Shown in pieces: positions 34,531-47,043 of a stretch of DNA of 64,000 nucleotides (its first letter is position 1; every line of letters begins with the position of its first letter). A program made the translations under genes and the position numbers. This DNA is from Smittia aterrima. Taxonomy: Eukaryota; Arthropoda; Insecta; Diptera; Chironomidae. The notes under the pieces are model-generated. The model ran no database searches, was not told where the DNA came from, and saw only the letters and a program-made list of their open reading frames with translations. The DNA is taken from assembly GCA_033063855.1 (NCBI GenBank), contig CP093831.1, positions 19,654,001 through 19,718,000 of the forward strand, read 5' to 3'.

Positions 34531-37495
34531 GGAATAAACAATAAAAATTTCCACTGGAAGAAAACGTATTTTCCACTCATTTCCATCGCAACCCCGCATT
34601 AGTCATCATTCGATGTGTTTTCACGTCACGAATTCTCCACTCACACAATCTTTTGATTTCGATCTGTGTTGGTGGAAATCGATAAAGGAATTTTCCTCAT
34701 TTGTTTTGGAGAACATCATGACTTTGCCTTCATTTAAAAACTGCGCTCGTTTATAGTCGTTTGAGGAAACAAATCAACATTGAGACTGTGAGCATAAGGA
34801 AATATTTTTACCTCTCATGTCGTGCATAAAATTTGCATATAATTCACTCAAGTTTCTTTCATCTATTTTTATCTCAAATTTTCATGTTTCTGTTTGTCAA
34901 AGTAGTTTTATAGATTCCGATGGATGAAATAAATTGCATTTCTATTCAGAGAAAGTAATGTTTTTCTTTCTTTTTTTCCTCCCTAGTCAATTTTGTTCTC
35001 CCTCAAGAAATTCCTGCTGAGCGTGCTAAGAATTCTTGGCTTTTCGCATTTTAAATAAAAAAAAATCATCTGATAGCGTTTATGACGTCGTGGGGGTTGG
35101 TTCACTTACATCGCACCCCTTCATTCCCAAAGTGCTGCACATTAGCCCGAATTATACGGCCAAAGACCCCGGGACTCGATTCACGTGAAATGAGCGCAAA
35201 CACAAAACGAAACTATGTTACTTCATAAAAAATGTTGAATAATTCATTCCCTAGATCAAAACAAGGAGAACGAGGGTGTATTCTGCTCTATATCCAATCT
35301 TTCAATTTAATAAAACATTCTATGGTTCACAGATGAATCTCGAGAAAACTTGGAAAAGTCGTTAAAACGCTCATGAAAATTTTATTAAATTGATAATGAG
35401 AATTAAAAACAATTTAAGCTTTTCCTACATTAGCCTGATGAAAATTGAAAAACTCGTGCAAACGTCCCATCCGATTTTACTGGCAGATTTCAAATCCTAA
35501 TTTATGGTTTTTAAAAGGATTTGTTAGTAAGTTTTGTGGCCGATGGCGTTGTTTCTCTGTTGTCATTAGCCTTTAAATTTAATTCGAATCACTAAGAGAT
35601 CCTCCCCAATTTGCATCGCCGAATAAATTCTGAATTCTTCTCGCGTCGCGTTGCAAATGTTGATTCAAATCGCAACCATCATTTTAAGCGATTTATCTAC
35701 GTGATAACGCTTTAATCACATTTCAATTTATTGAAAGCTGAGCTTGCATGAAAAGCGTGCAAAAAGTTTCCTCACTAAACCCATAATTTTAATTAAAAGC
35801 AGCAAAAATATTCGCTTCATTCTGTCGAGATTAAAATCTTTTTTAATCACAGCCGACGATGAGAACATCGTTTGAGTGTCGGCGTGAAACCGCAGCGGGT
35901 AACTCTCACGCCTGTCATTGAGTGTCATCAAGTCTCGGAGTGTTTCGCAATGAAACTATATGTGCTCGCATCAAAAAAAATTCTTTATTGAGCTAGCAGA
36001 CACTTGTCGCTTTAATTGAGAACTTTACTTTATTTTTGTTGTCTTTGCCCAACCTAAACTTATTCGACCAATCATGAAATGTAAAACTCGAAGCAAACAC
36101 AAAAGTTTGACTCACCCGCACGTGCTGATAACCTGAGTGGCTTCACTGAGTGAAGTTTACTCAACATTTCAGTCCCGTAGACAAACAATTTTTCGCTGAT
36201 CGAAAGTAACCTCGCATCAGTCGCTTCATCAACCCGACCAAATGTATTCTCTGGATTGTTTGTTTGCTTTCTGTCTGAGGGATGCGAGAGGGTTCGTGTT
36301 TTTATCTGCTCCAATTTTCTATCGTGATTACTGCGAACTTTATGGATCAACCCGCAAGCAAAATTTTCCATCGTTTTAGCAATGTTCGGTCGACGGTCTC
36401 GTAAAATAAATTTCGACAGATGAGCATCGCACGCTTAGAATATTTATGAGTCGAGCAGTAGAGAATTTTCGTGAAATTTGTTTTTCCTCGTATGAGAGGA
36501 GCAAATTGATGTTGGCGATGATAACAAACCCTTAATAATATTTCCATCTTCGCTTTCTGGCTGCATTTGTCTTCAACGCTCGATCTCAACGATAAATTCA
36601 TTAAGCGTTAAGTTATGTCCATCTAACACGGAATTTATTTGCTTTTCAAACGACCACACGTGCCACTCACTCATGATATCGAGCACTTTCCTCATGTGTC
36701 TAGGGGCTCATTAAACGGCACGCATTCCCAAACAGCAACAACAGCTTTTCATCGTAAATTCAATATTGATTAAGGATTATTCGAGGATTAGAGGAAATTT
36801 ATTGAAAGAAGCGGTGGGAGTGAGTTGAGTCTATGTCGTGGGATTAGAAAGTAATTCCACCTGTTCCATGCTCGTGACTTGTCGGTTTCAGTCACGTTTG
36901 TCAAACATTGACAATGCTCATCCAGTTGAAGTGAATCCATTTACGTTTTCAGAAGCTTGGGTGTGGGTTTTCAAGAAGCTCGCTTAGGTTTCAATTTTCA
37001 GATTAAATTTTGTTATTAATTTTGAAAATTATTTATTCATTTGGCTTTATCAACTCAATGACACTTTTTTTTCAACTTCCTTGAGATAACGAGGAAGACT
37101 TTCGTCGACCTGATTTCATAAATATCGAAGAAAAAAAATATTTAAAGGGATAAACTCTTAAAATGTTTGAATTGAGCTACGACGTTGTTAAGTTCAAGAT
37201 GTTACCGACACGTGAGACTTTGATGCTAAAATCAATCAATTTTGAGAGGAAATCTAAGAAAGTTGAAAATCGGTTGGGGATTTATTTCAAGTCAACACGT
37301 TAGACTCATCTGTTCGAGGATTTTCGTGGCTTTGTTGAGACTTTTTTTTTGAATAACAAAGGAAATTTCGTAGGGTTTCCTTTAACTTTAGACATTCATT
37401 CATGCTTTCAATTATACTTCACTGAAGCTTTCTTATTTCTGTCTCCAAAGAAAATGTAACTTTAAAAAATTAAACGTAGCTTTAAAATTTAGGAA
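34531..37495. other. Noncoding stretch between Pex10 and the receptor cluster
   Basis: About 3 kb without a recognised gene. Open frames are short and lack ATG-led domains. A GC-richer block at about 35080-35200, which includes GTGGGGGTTGG, stands out from the AT-rich surroundings and could be a regulatory element, but nothing in it identifies a function. Confidence 0.55.
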
Positions 37496-37747
37496 TCAAT
37501 TTTTTACTTTCAAATAAAAAGTTGTGGAAACAATTTTTAATTCAAAAGAATTGACATTCTTGAGATTTGACATCAGAGTTTGAAATTCTTCTTTCGAAAT
37601 TGGCAAGTTATCCAAACTGAGATTTGCTATTTTTTTCTTTGAATTCTTTCCTTTGCGTTTTAGTCGAGTTCCTGAGCTTATCGATCTAATGACTGTCATT
37701 GGCTTCATGAAGCTATTTAGAATTTTGAAAACAGTTTGTCGAAACAT
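37496..37747 (-). CDS. Small basic protein, left member of a flanking pair
   Basis: 83 aa single-exon gene beginning MFRQT at the ATG 37747 (an upstream in-frame TTG is not needed). The first ~40 residues are rich in Arg, Lys and Ser without acidic residues, compatible with a mitochondrial presequence. The end contains SFELK followed three residues later by TTF. The small gene at 46780-47043 starts with the same MFRQT and carries the same SFELK...TTF block. I do not recognise the family. It lies just downstream of the receptor cluster. Confidence 0.55.
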   Translation of the reverse strand: MFRQTVFKILNSFMKPMTVIRSISSGTRLKRKGKNSKKKIANLSLDNLPISKEEFQTLMSNLKNVNSFELKIVSTTFYLKVKN

Positions 37748-37810
37748 TTTGGTCAAACAAAAATAAATGAATCAGGTCACTTGGATCAAATTTCAATGTT
37801 TATTTGGTTA

Positions 37811-39237
37811 CTAATGCCGCAAAGTATCATAGCGCTTAAAAATTAAAGTTCTAACATCTTGGTTGAGGACAAAGATTGAGAAAATCAAGAATGCCGAATA
37901 TAGTTTAAGAATGTGAACAATCGTTTTAGATTCAAGTGATCTGCTCAAGCTCCATGAATAAAATTCCAGTGACCAAGTGACGAACATGATTCCATAAAGT
38001 TGCAAGTACATGAAAAATCTTTAATTTGAAAGTTTATTAAAGGTAACCAAATATTTTAAAGTTCTCACCTTTTCTTTTGCTCCTCAAACCATTTATGATC
38101 GGTGATGCTTAGATTTTTAGCCATTTGGAAGAGATGCACCGCTGAGAGTATCAAAAGGACAATATCAGCGAGGAGAGTGAGCAAGAATAAACCGAGATAG
38201 AAAAAGAATAATATTTCTTCCCACGGATGAATTGTCCCAAAAGAGCCGACGATGAAGATAAAGAGAAGGGAGCCACAAATACCGAACGCATAGCAACTGT
38301 AGAACTTAAAGCGATCAGATCCATCCGAAGTCTGCTGGACGTTTCTGTTTATTTGTAGAAAAAAACTTTAAAGTTTGAAAACGGAGTGTCTGAAGTTTAA
38401 ACTCACTTTATTGACCTCCACAAGTCAAAGACAAGACAACTCATCCAGAGAAACGAAAAGGTTAATCCGATGCATATTCCGCTACCAGCCAAAGCGTGCA
38501 CCAAGAAACTTCCGTAAATTTGTAAAAGAGGCAGCGAAATGTACATGAGGAAGATCCCAATTAGCAAGTATTTAACGCACGCTCCGTGGTTTGTGGATCT
38601 GAGCTCATTTAAATAAAAATAAACGAAAATTGCAGTCGCGAGAAGCAAAGCAGCGAGCGAAACAACTAAAAGTCAAATTGAAACGTTGATAACAGCAATC
38701 AAGCTAATGAAAGAAAACTTACAAATGTAGTTGAGAGTTCTACTAAGAACGAATTTTGATTCGCAAACAAACAAATTCCAAGTGACTAGTCCGTCTGATG
38801 ACGATTCTTGCATACAATATCTATCAGTATATCGACGGTCATCCATTTTAACTTCGCCATTCTGGAAAATATTGCTTTCAAATAAACACTCAAAGGAATC
38901 AAATGCTTACATAGACAAAAAGCCAATTCTCATGCTCTTCCACAAGTTTCTGATTACAATTTGGCTGTCCGTACATTATTTTGTAATCAGTAATGATCGT
39001 CGATTGGTTATTCTCGTCCGAATATGGAAACCGTGTGATATTTCCTTTAAAATGTTGCTTGATGAACTTATCGTTGCATGTCTCTTTATTTTTACAGCAA
39101 AATCTCAAGCAAATATCGTCGCCGTAACAAACTTTGCTGAAATTTGCGGTCTCCTTGAAAACGAAGAACAACATTATTAAAAACAAGTAAATCACTGAAG
39201 CGGCGATCACAAAATATTTTTTCCGAAACATTTCCAT
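37811..39237 (-). CDS. Methuselah-like 7TM receptor, copy 1
   Basis: 402 aa in exons 39237-38911, 38861-38723, 38665-38407, 38344-38069 and 38018-37811. A hydrophobic start (signal sequence) is followed by a small Cys-rich ectodomain with about eight cysteines, including the RFCC pair, a later NC, and a YC...W.LFVC end, as in Methuselah ectodomains. Seven membrane segments follow: three in exon 3 (ending FLWMSCLVFDLW), two in exon 4, two in exon 5. The segment DHKWFEEQKKR just before segment 6 and the YLQLYGIMFVTWSLEF segment match the Methuselah branch of secretin-type GPCRs. The ligand is unknown. The ATG at 39237 or 39231 could be used. It is the most downstream member of a five-gene tandem array with the same exon plan. 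Confidence 0.85.
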
Positions 39238-39434
39238 TCTAGCTTAATGCGACTTATCACTTCAAAGCTTTATGATCAATTGAAAATTTTTCAATGTAAA
39301 GAGAATTGTTGGTGCGAGAGGAGAATTTTTCTCATTAAATCAAGCTATGAAGCTTTATGAATGAGAGAAGCTTTTAAATAATCAGTGAATAAAATTTTCA
39401 AACAATTTTATTTTATTTATTTTTAAAATCTGAC

Positions 39435-40841
39435 TTAAATATTTGTAAGAGTGTTATATCTCTCAGAGAAAATGTCTCTTATTTCTTTGCGCGATAAAAT
39501 TCCGATGAAGATCAGAATGACTGAGAAGCAAGCGAGCGCATCCGCGACTATCACTGCATTGTGTTCATCATAGAGAAACCACGAGTACATCTGAACAAAG
39601 CTGGTTATAAGCAGAATCACGAAGAGTTGGATGTAAATCCAAAACCTGTTGAAAACCTTTTTTAGAATCATGGAAATGATTCAGAATTTAATTGAAACTT
39701 ACCTTGTCTTCTGATCCTCAAACCATTTATGATCTGATAAGTTAGTTCTTCTCGAAATTATGAGTAAATTGATTCCGCTCAGAATAAGAAGCACGACGTC
39801 ACTTATTGAGATAGCAAAAAAGAGAAAAGCTATCGTATAAGATGCGATAATGAGTCCCAATAAACCAATAGATATAGGGATGAAAGTCATAATGGCTATG
39901 AATATCAGCAGTCCATAAACATAATAGCAATAAAATTTGAATCGCTCTGTACCATCCGAAATCTCCTTAGTTGATCTTCAGAAAAAAAATTAAAAATTAT
40001 GCGAAAATAAATTGAAATTCATGCTCACCTGATCGTGTACCAAATATCAAAGCTCAAAACACTCATCCATAAAAACGAGAGAACAAATCCAATGACAAGC
40101 CAAATCGTTGATATGAATTGCAGGTGAACGAGAGAATACGTTTGGAAAAATGGGAGCGCCAAACACATAAGCATTAAACTTATCAGTAAATAAAATTCGC
40201 TCTTGCCGCTCGCGGTCATTCGAAGATCTTTAAAATGAACGTAAACAAAAACAGCTGCGATCATCAACAAAGCAGAAATCGACATGACTATGAAGTATAA
40301 TGAGAAAAAGATTAACAATCAATAAAATGTCGACGGAGAATAAAAACGACTCACAGACAAAGTGAAGAATTGGAAGAAGGTGTTCATTTGATTTGCATAC
40401 GACCAAATTGAAAACAACTTCGCCGTTGACTTTCGAGTCCTGGAAGCAATATTCATCTGAACTATACAGGGAACCAACGTAAATTAAGTCGCCATGCTGA
40501 AAGATTCAAAATGAAAGACTTTCGAGTTATCATCCAAAAAAACTTCTTACGCTTCGGAATGTCCAAGGCTGATGAGATTCAACCAGATGGTTAGTGCACA
40601 TTGGCTCTCCCATCATAATCTTGTAATCATTACTTAAACTGTAATGAGAGCTAACGTTGAAGTTATTTCGAATGAAAGTTTCGTTGCAAGTTTCTTGTTC
40701 TCTGCAACAGAATCTGATGCAACCACTGATACCAGTACACACGTTGCTAAAGTTCGGCGAATGTTGATATTTCACAAAAAGCATTATCAGCACAAAATAG
40801 CCGACAGACGCAACAATTACAAAATCTTTTTTGCGAAACAT
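39435..40841 (-). CDS. Methuselah-like 7TM receptor, copy 2
   Basis: 391 aa in exons 40841-40551, 40496-40355, 40287-40029, 39975-39703 and 39645-39435; the third exon is 259 nt, as in copies 1, 3 and 4. The ectodomain shows CIRFCCREQETC and ends with DEYC and VVC; the membrane part contains FLWMSVLSFDIW, RFKFYC, and DHKWFEDQKTR before the sixth segment. The architecture is the same as copy 1, and the whole coding chain is open with canonical splice sites. Its place in the array and shared intron phases argue for recent tandem duplication. Ligand and tissue are unknown. Confidence 0.85.
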
Positions 40842-41148
40842 TTTTTCTGTCTGTAGCTCGACCTTGAGCGACTTTCTGACTCGAGTTTTAAATATTCACT
40901 AAGCCAAACAAATTTATTTATGTTGGAGGAAGCAAAACTGCGGAGAAGATTTGAGCGAAGCTCTCCCAAAGATTTTATTTGTTCCGAGAAAGATCGCCGA
41001 CGCTTATGAATCATGCAACTGGGATGCTCTCGCGAATGAGAGGAGAATTTTGGTCAGTAAACAAAATCTAAGGCCAAACCTGATTTGAAGACGTATTCGC
41101 TGAAGCCATTGACACGAAACGTAAATAAACTGACGTTAAATATATTTT

Positions 41149-42782
41149 TTAGTAACGACGCAAAGCTTCGTATCGATGAGACAAAATTGATCGAGTTTCT
41201 TTGTTAAGTACAAAGATCAAAAATAACAAAATTACTGAAAAACATTTTGTGACATCCGCAACAATCTTTGAATTGAATTGTATGTGAAGGGTCCTTGAGT
41301 GCATTTCCAGAGGCCAAGTTATAAGCATAATTCCAAAGATTTGAAGGTACATCCAAAATCTAATAACAAAAGTTTAAATTAAAAATTTCTAATCTGTTTT
41401 TAAAGGCTCACCTGTTCTTCTGATCTTGAAACCATTTGTTGTCAGCGTTATTAAGAGTTCTTGAAATTTGAAGGAGTTTATATGCTGTTATAATCAGAAG
41501 TACAACGTCGCCGATAGCTGCCGAAAGCATGAATATAAAGAAGCTAATGCCTATGTGATCTGCTATTTCGAATTCGATTGTCATTGCAAAAAAGAATATT
41601 TCGAGCTGAAAAACTGTCATAAAAACTGGGACGCCAATAGCTATGAATTTGTAATATTTGAAACGATCATTTTCATCAGAAGCATTTTTTCCGTTTCTGT
41701 GAATGACAAAATATTTACTACGATCACGTATAATTCTTTAAACTCACTTAATCGTTCGCCACAAGTCAAAGCACATTGCGCTCATCCAGAGAAACGAGAG
41801 AATAAAACCGATGTACAATGTCATGATAGCGAAAAATCGAGTGTCCTCATGGTCATCCCAATAATGAAGTAGCGCGGAAATATAAAAAAGGAAGAAGCCA
41901 ATTAAGATAAAGATGACGCTTCTACCATGATTCGATGCTCGGAGTTCTTTAAAGTAGCCGTAGATTATAATTGCTGTTACTAACAAAATCAAAGCAACAG
42001 TATTGACTGAAACCAAAAAGTAACGATTATTTCATGAATTACAATATATCAAACTAAGTTCAAACTAAGTTTTTAGAGCCAAAAATCTATCTCATTAGAA
42101 AAAATAAAATATCGAGGTTTTCTCATTACAGAATAGACTTTGGCTAATCCATAAAATTTAAAAATTTCAAACCTGTTCAAACGACTAGTTTAAAACGAGT
42201 GTCATATCTCGGTATATTATAATTTCTGATCATTTCTTTAAAGTTCCAACAACAAAGCTTACCGGTATGATAAATAATTCTATGAAGAGCGTAGTTAGAA
42301 TTACAAACAAACAGATTCCAAGTGACGACATCGTTTTCCTTTGAATCTTGTAAGCAGTAATGATTTGTCTTATAATATAAGTCGTTTGTTTTTATATCTC
42401 CATCCTTTAATTAGAAATAAATTATTCCATACGCTCAATTGATTATTAATTAAAAAAATGTTTTGCGACTTACGTCAAAAAAATTCCAAGTTTCTTCCAC
42501 TTTTTTCATATAACAAGGAGGCTTTCCATAGAAAATTTTTAAATTTTCGCCGATTGGTTGAACTTTTTTGATGGTACCGTGACGGGTAATGTTTGAATTG
42601 AAGTTTTTTCTGATAAAGTTATCGTTGCAGGTGTCATGCTCTTCACAACAAAATCGTATACAAACTTCCCGGGATAGACAAGAATTTTTAAAATCTTTTC
42701 CATCTTTGAGGGCTATAAGCAACATTATCAGAAACAAATAAGTCACCAAAGCTGCGATCACAAAATATTTTTTTGCAAACAT
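41149..42782 (-). CDS. Methuselah-like 7TM receptor, copy 3
   Basis: 401 aa in exons 42782-42474, 42404-42263, 42006-41748, 41696-41412 and 41359-41149. The intron between exons 2 and 3 is unusually long for this cluster (256 bp, 42007-42262). The ectodomain has CIRFCCEEHDTC and ends NHYC...WNLFVC; the membrane part has FLWMSAMCFDLW, RFKYYKF and DNKWFQDQKNR, then a sixth segment ending in ITWPLEM. All joins keep the frame, so the gene looks functional. It is flanked upstream by a decayed receptor remnant. Confidence 0.85.
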
Positions 42783-43149
42783 TTTTGAACAAAATAAGCA
42801 CGTCTTGTCACTTTGAATTTCTATAACTAATTGAAGTATGTAATCATGAGAATTATTTTAAGAAAGAGAAGGAAAAGGTGCGAAAAATAAATAGTTGGAT
42901 CTGAGAGAAGACAAAGGAAAGAGAGGGAGGAAAATCACATTGTAAAATATTTTGCTACAAACGCAGTGTAACTCTGATTCGCGGAGAAAAACTTGTTTGC
43001 TAGACATTATTTATTAACATTGAAGTTTTAACATTGAACTTGATAGATTATTAAACTCAATAAAAAATTAATTTTAAAACTTTTAGCTCAAACACTAGTA
43101 CATTTTTCAAGTGAGACGTAATCGCAATCATTGAAACTTTCTGAGTCAT

Positions 43150-43330
43150 CCACGATTGCTTCTAACCATGTCCCAAGTTTTTTTTTCTTGTTGCAAAGAT
43201 AATGAAGATTAAGAATGCACAGTACCAAAATCGTATGCAAGCTCTTTCTCAAATTCTGTTTTCTCAAATGAGAAAATGAAAAACATTATCAGCAAGTAGC
43301 CGACAACAAGTGAAACATTTCAGTAGCAAA
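43150..43330 (-). pseudogene. Methuselah-like receptor remnant, ends only
   Basis: On the minus strand, about 43330-43270 resembles the first exon of the neighbouring receptors (VGYLLIMFFIF), while about 43210-43150 resembles the end of their last exon (FIIFATRKK). The rest of the gene is missing, so this is a receptor copy reduced to its two ends by an internal deletion. Confidence 0.6.
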
Positions 43331-43483
43331 GATACGTCGTTTTCAGCAAACTGAGAAGAATTCTTCTACTTCATTATAACGTAAAAGTTCCAGAGATTTC
43401 GAGAGACATTTACCCTCAACTTTATTAAAATTGTTATCACCTTTCAAAAGTAAATAATCGCATGACTTTGCATGAACTATGAT

Positions 43484-44896
43484 CTATGATAAGGGAGGTG
43501 TTTGGAATTGTCTGTAATTGTAAGCGAAAATCCTTTGGTTCTCCTTCTTGGTCGCAAAGATGATGAATACCAATAAAGCGGAATAGCTAATTGTGATATC
43601 TGGGATCACGTCAATCTCTCTTGCCAACATTTTCATTAGACTTGTTATCATCAGAATGATAAAAAGCTGAGCGTTGATCCAATACCTGAAGAAATTGAAT
43701 TTATCGAAAAAAAATAAGAAAATAAAATTTGAACTAAAACCTGCCTTTCTAATTGAACTTCTAACCAAATGTGATTAGAAAAGTTTGTTGATCTTGACAT
43801 TCGAAACAAAATTATTGAAGTCATCAAAAAGAAAAGTAAATCACATGCCAAGTTCAATAAAGCAATGCCCAAAGCCGCAACCGCTATCAATCCACGCAAT
43901 CGAAAATACATGTCTGCTGATACAATCACAACCATCGAGCTAACTATTCCAAAAGCGTAAAAACAATAGAATTTGAATCTCCCTGCGCCATCCGAAGTCT
44001 CTTGTTGCTTCCTAAGAATCCATTTTTTAATTTTTTTAAATATTTAAGTATTCACTCACTTTGATGTCCACCAAACGTCAAAATTCAACAAGGTCATCCA
44101 AGATAAAACGAAAATGAAAGAAACAGAAAATCCAAATGCTGCGGCGTATTTTAAATACATAAGACTATCAAATTCTATAAAAGAAATAAAGCCAAAACTA
44201 AGAAGTGCACATGTAACGAGACAGAATTCAATTTTGCCGCTTAGAGTTGATCGAAATTGTCTGCAAAGCACATAAACCAAAATTGTTGCTAGCAGTAGAA
44301 AACCAGAAATGGTTACAGCTGAAAGAAATTCATACGAAATTTTAATAATAGTTATAAAAGATATCGATGGACACTAACCGACAACATTAACGATGAAACG
44401 AAAATCTTTTCCATATCCGCAGACGAAAAGATCAAAAGAGACTGAGCCATTGTTGGCCATTGAGTCTTGGAAACAATATTCTTCGTGAGTTCGATAGTAT
44501 CCGTCGATGAAAATTTCGCCATCCTATTAAAAGTAACTGTCAATATAAATGACTTCACGGTGTTTAAGTTGCGCATACCCTATCCAACTTCCATTCGTTC
44601 GGATCTTTTATTTGACTTTTCTCACACGTCGGTTCACCAAACATAATTTTGTAATCAAGTTCCTTCATATTCTCAATCGTGGATCCTGGATGTGAATTGA
44701 TGTCCGCATTAAAGTTGTTCCTTAAGAATTTAGTGTTACAGGTTTCCTGATCTCTGCAGCAAAATCTTATGCAAGCACTTCCATAAGAGCATAATTCACG
44801 AGTGCTATTTCTGTTCACTCCTATAAAAGTATTTAGCATTATCAGCAGTAAATAGCCGACGGATGCAATGATCACACAATCTTTTTTGCTAAACAT
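43484..44896 (-). CDS. Methuselah-like 7TM receptor, copy 4, with a GC-AG intron
   Basis: 396 aa in exons 44896-44579, 44523-44379, 44318-44060, 44011-43745 and 43685-43484. The ectodomain includes CIRFCCRDQETC and ends EEYC...DLFVC; exon 3 is the conserved 259 nt and ends in the third membrane segment. The join from exon 4 to exon 5 only keeps the frame and the family sequence if the donor is AG/GCAGGT, so this intron appears to be of the rare GC-AG class; a GT donor eight bases later does not restore the frame. The DHKWF motif of its relatives reads NHIWLEVQLER here, so this copy is somewhat more diverged. Confidence 0.8.
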
Positions 44897-45119
44897 TTAG
44901 TGAATACGAGACTTGTTATTTCAAGCAATCAGCGCAAACTGAGGAGCACAATTTCTCTAAGTTACTTCATAAAGGCTTTATGATGAAGCGGAACTTCCAG
45001 AGAATTTGAGAAAATATCAAGAGAAGCGACTCAACTTTATTAAAAAAAATTTATTATCAGCTCAAAAATTTAATAATCGGATGACTCAACTGTACTGCGA
45101 TATTTTATGGTCTTACTCT

Positions 45120-45220
45120 TAACTGTTTGTAATTGTCAGTGAGAATACCTCGATTCTCCTTTTTGAACGCAAAAATGATGAATGTCAATAAAGCGGAATA
45201 GTGCCACTTTTAGATGGCAG
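45120..45220 (-). pseudogene. Methuselah-like receptor last-exon remnant
   Basis: About 100 bp closely resembles the end of the last exon of receptor copy 4 (43490-43590), including the bases coding for the segment before its stop, but with changes and no upstream exons. It lies between copies 4 and 5, as expected of a deleted tandem copy. Confidence 0.65.
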
Positions 45221-45325
45221 GGCTAAATAACAACATTATTATGAAAAGTTTCGCAGAACGATTCTGATAATTCAAAATAATTCTTAGAAAGAAAGATTCA
45301 CATTTTATTGTTGATTAGATGGCCT

Positions 45326-46434
45326 TTAATGAAGTGCAACTAGGTTATCAGTTCTCTTGAACAACAAACGAACTTTTTTGTCAATGACAAATGTTGTCAC
45401 AATAAGAATTGAAGAAAATAAATTTGTGATATCAGCGACAACTAACATTATGTAACCGTCGTATCGGAATCGGGAATATCCAACTATGAAGCATGCGATT
45501 ACGATAATGGCGTAGATTTCATAGATTATCCAAAGTCTAAATAGAAACTTCGTTTAATTATTCAATTCAAATTTCTAAAAAAAAGCATTTGCTTACTTTT
45601 TGATTTCATGAGATTTGTTGCCATCTACATCAGAAGATCTTGATTCTTTACAATGATTTCTTGCTGCTACGATCAAGAAAGCAATGTCAAGCAGTAACGG
45701 TAAACACAATGATATGTAGAACAAGGAATCCATAATTTGCAGTCCTCGCACGCCTTCTAGTGCGCTTATAATTAAAAACACCAAGGTTGAGTAGATTGTG
45801 AACCCGATTGCAAACCAATTGTAGAATCTGAATCGACGATCTGTAGGTTCTGAGTTTCGTCTTGATTTCAAATAAAATGTTTAAGTTAGTGTGCCCTTTG
45901 TTTTAAATTTTAATCTCACCTCGACATGTACCAAGATTCAAAGCATAACACAGTCAACCAAATTACAGCAAACGACGCTCCAAATATATGAAGAAATCTC
46001 GAGATGATGTATTGGCCCGAAAAGAATCTTTCGCGATATAAAATTTGTGACAAAATCATCATGACATAACCAAAGGCCAGATGTGCAATGAATTCTCCGT
46101 TTTTTGTTGATCCTTTAGCATAAGTGACAGTAGTGAGAGTGAGAAGCAACGCTGCCACGACCAAAACTGCGATAGCCATTAAATCATTAAATTATTTTTA
46201 GACTTTCAAACGAACACACTCACCAATATTTGAAATGAATTTATGCCATTTGCAGCAAAACAATTCCCAAGACGTGAGATTATCGTTTTCTCCACTGGTA
46301 TTATGACATTTGTTAACCAAATTATCAAAATTTTCAAAATTTTCTTCAGAACGCTCTCGGCCAAGAATGGAAACAGCAAACAAACTTAAATAGATAACGA
46401 TCGCCAGAATGACGCATATTTTTTTCAACATCAT
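45326..46434 (-). CDS. Methuselah-like 7TM receptor, copy 5, ectodomain-less
   Basis: 310 aa in exons 46434-46224, 46166-45920, 45860-45597 and 45536-45326. The membrane part follows the cluster plan (three segments, then two, then two, with phases 1, 2 and 2), but the first exon joins the signal-like start almost directly to the end of the ectodomain (SWELFCC...). The region holding the RFCC pair and the other ectodomain cysteines is gone, as is one intron. The KWF segment before segment 6 is replaced by a polar stretch (ESRSSDVDGNK). All joins are open, so it may be expressed as a receptor without a ligand-binding domain, or it may be early in decay. It is the first gene of the array in transcription order. 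Confidence 0.75.
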
Positions 46435-46779
46435 TTTGATTAACTTTCCTCTTTGAATATCATGCGCAAACTGAAAGAGAAGTAAATTAGCGCTTTTGAT
46501 TAAGACGAAAACAAAAACAGAGAGAATTCTCGGAGAGAAAATTTAAATGTCCGAAAGGAGCTTCACATAAAAAAGTTTTATCCGCGCGACAATCAAGTTT
46601 TCACTGAAAATTCGACATCAATCGGTTTTATAGACCGATTTTAAACCGCTCCTTTTTTTGTTCAATCAAAGTAACCAATTATTTATAACAAAAAGTAATT
46701 TTCACTCATTCAATTTTCAGACCCCAGACAGTTCAGATCGATAAAAATTTTATTCTAAATTTGAAGTAAAAGTTTCAAA

Positions 46780-47043
46780 ATGTTCCGTCAAACATCCAAC
46801 AAACTGAAGTCAGTCTCATCAATCTACCGATCAATGAACATCCGTAATTGTTGCAATGAGAAGAAGAAGCCTGAGCCACTCTGCGCCCACCATAAGGATC
46901 TCGTGCCACCGTTTTGCGAAATAGGAAACCTCAAATCATTTGAACTGAAATCCGATTGCACAACGTTCCACATGCAATCCGAAGGAAAGTGTCCGAAGAA
47001 GCCTTGCCCTGATGACAATCCATGCGGAGGTTCAAGAAATTGA
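46780..47043 (+). CDS. Small Cys-rich protein, right member of a flanking pair
   Basis: 87 aa single exon, ATG at 46780. It starts MFRQT with a basic, Ser-rich first 25 residues like a mitochondrial presequence, then has nine cysteines, with a CPKKPCPDDNPC ending. A block SFELK...CTTF matches the same block of the small gene at 37496-37747, and the two genes bracket the receptor array on opposite strands. I do not recognise the family. An AATAAA follows shortly after the stop, at about 47069, which supports a real transcript. Confidence 0.6.
   Translation: MFRQTSNKLKSVSSIYRSMNIRNCCNEKKKPEPLCAHHKDLVPPFCEIGNLKSFELKSDCTTFHMQSEGKCPKKPCPDDNPCGGSRN

Noticed and set aside
46610..46645. Short palindrome ATCGGT...ACCGAT
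   Set aside because: Only six to seven paired bases; common by chance.
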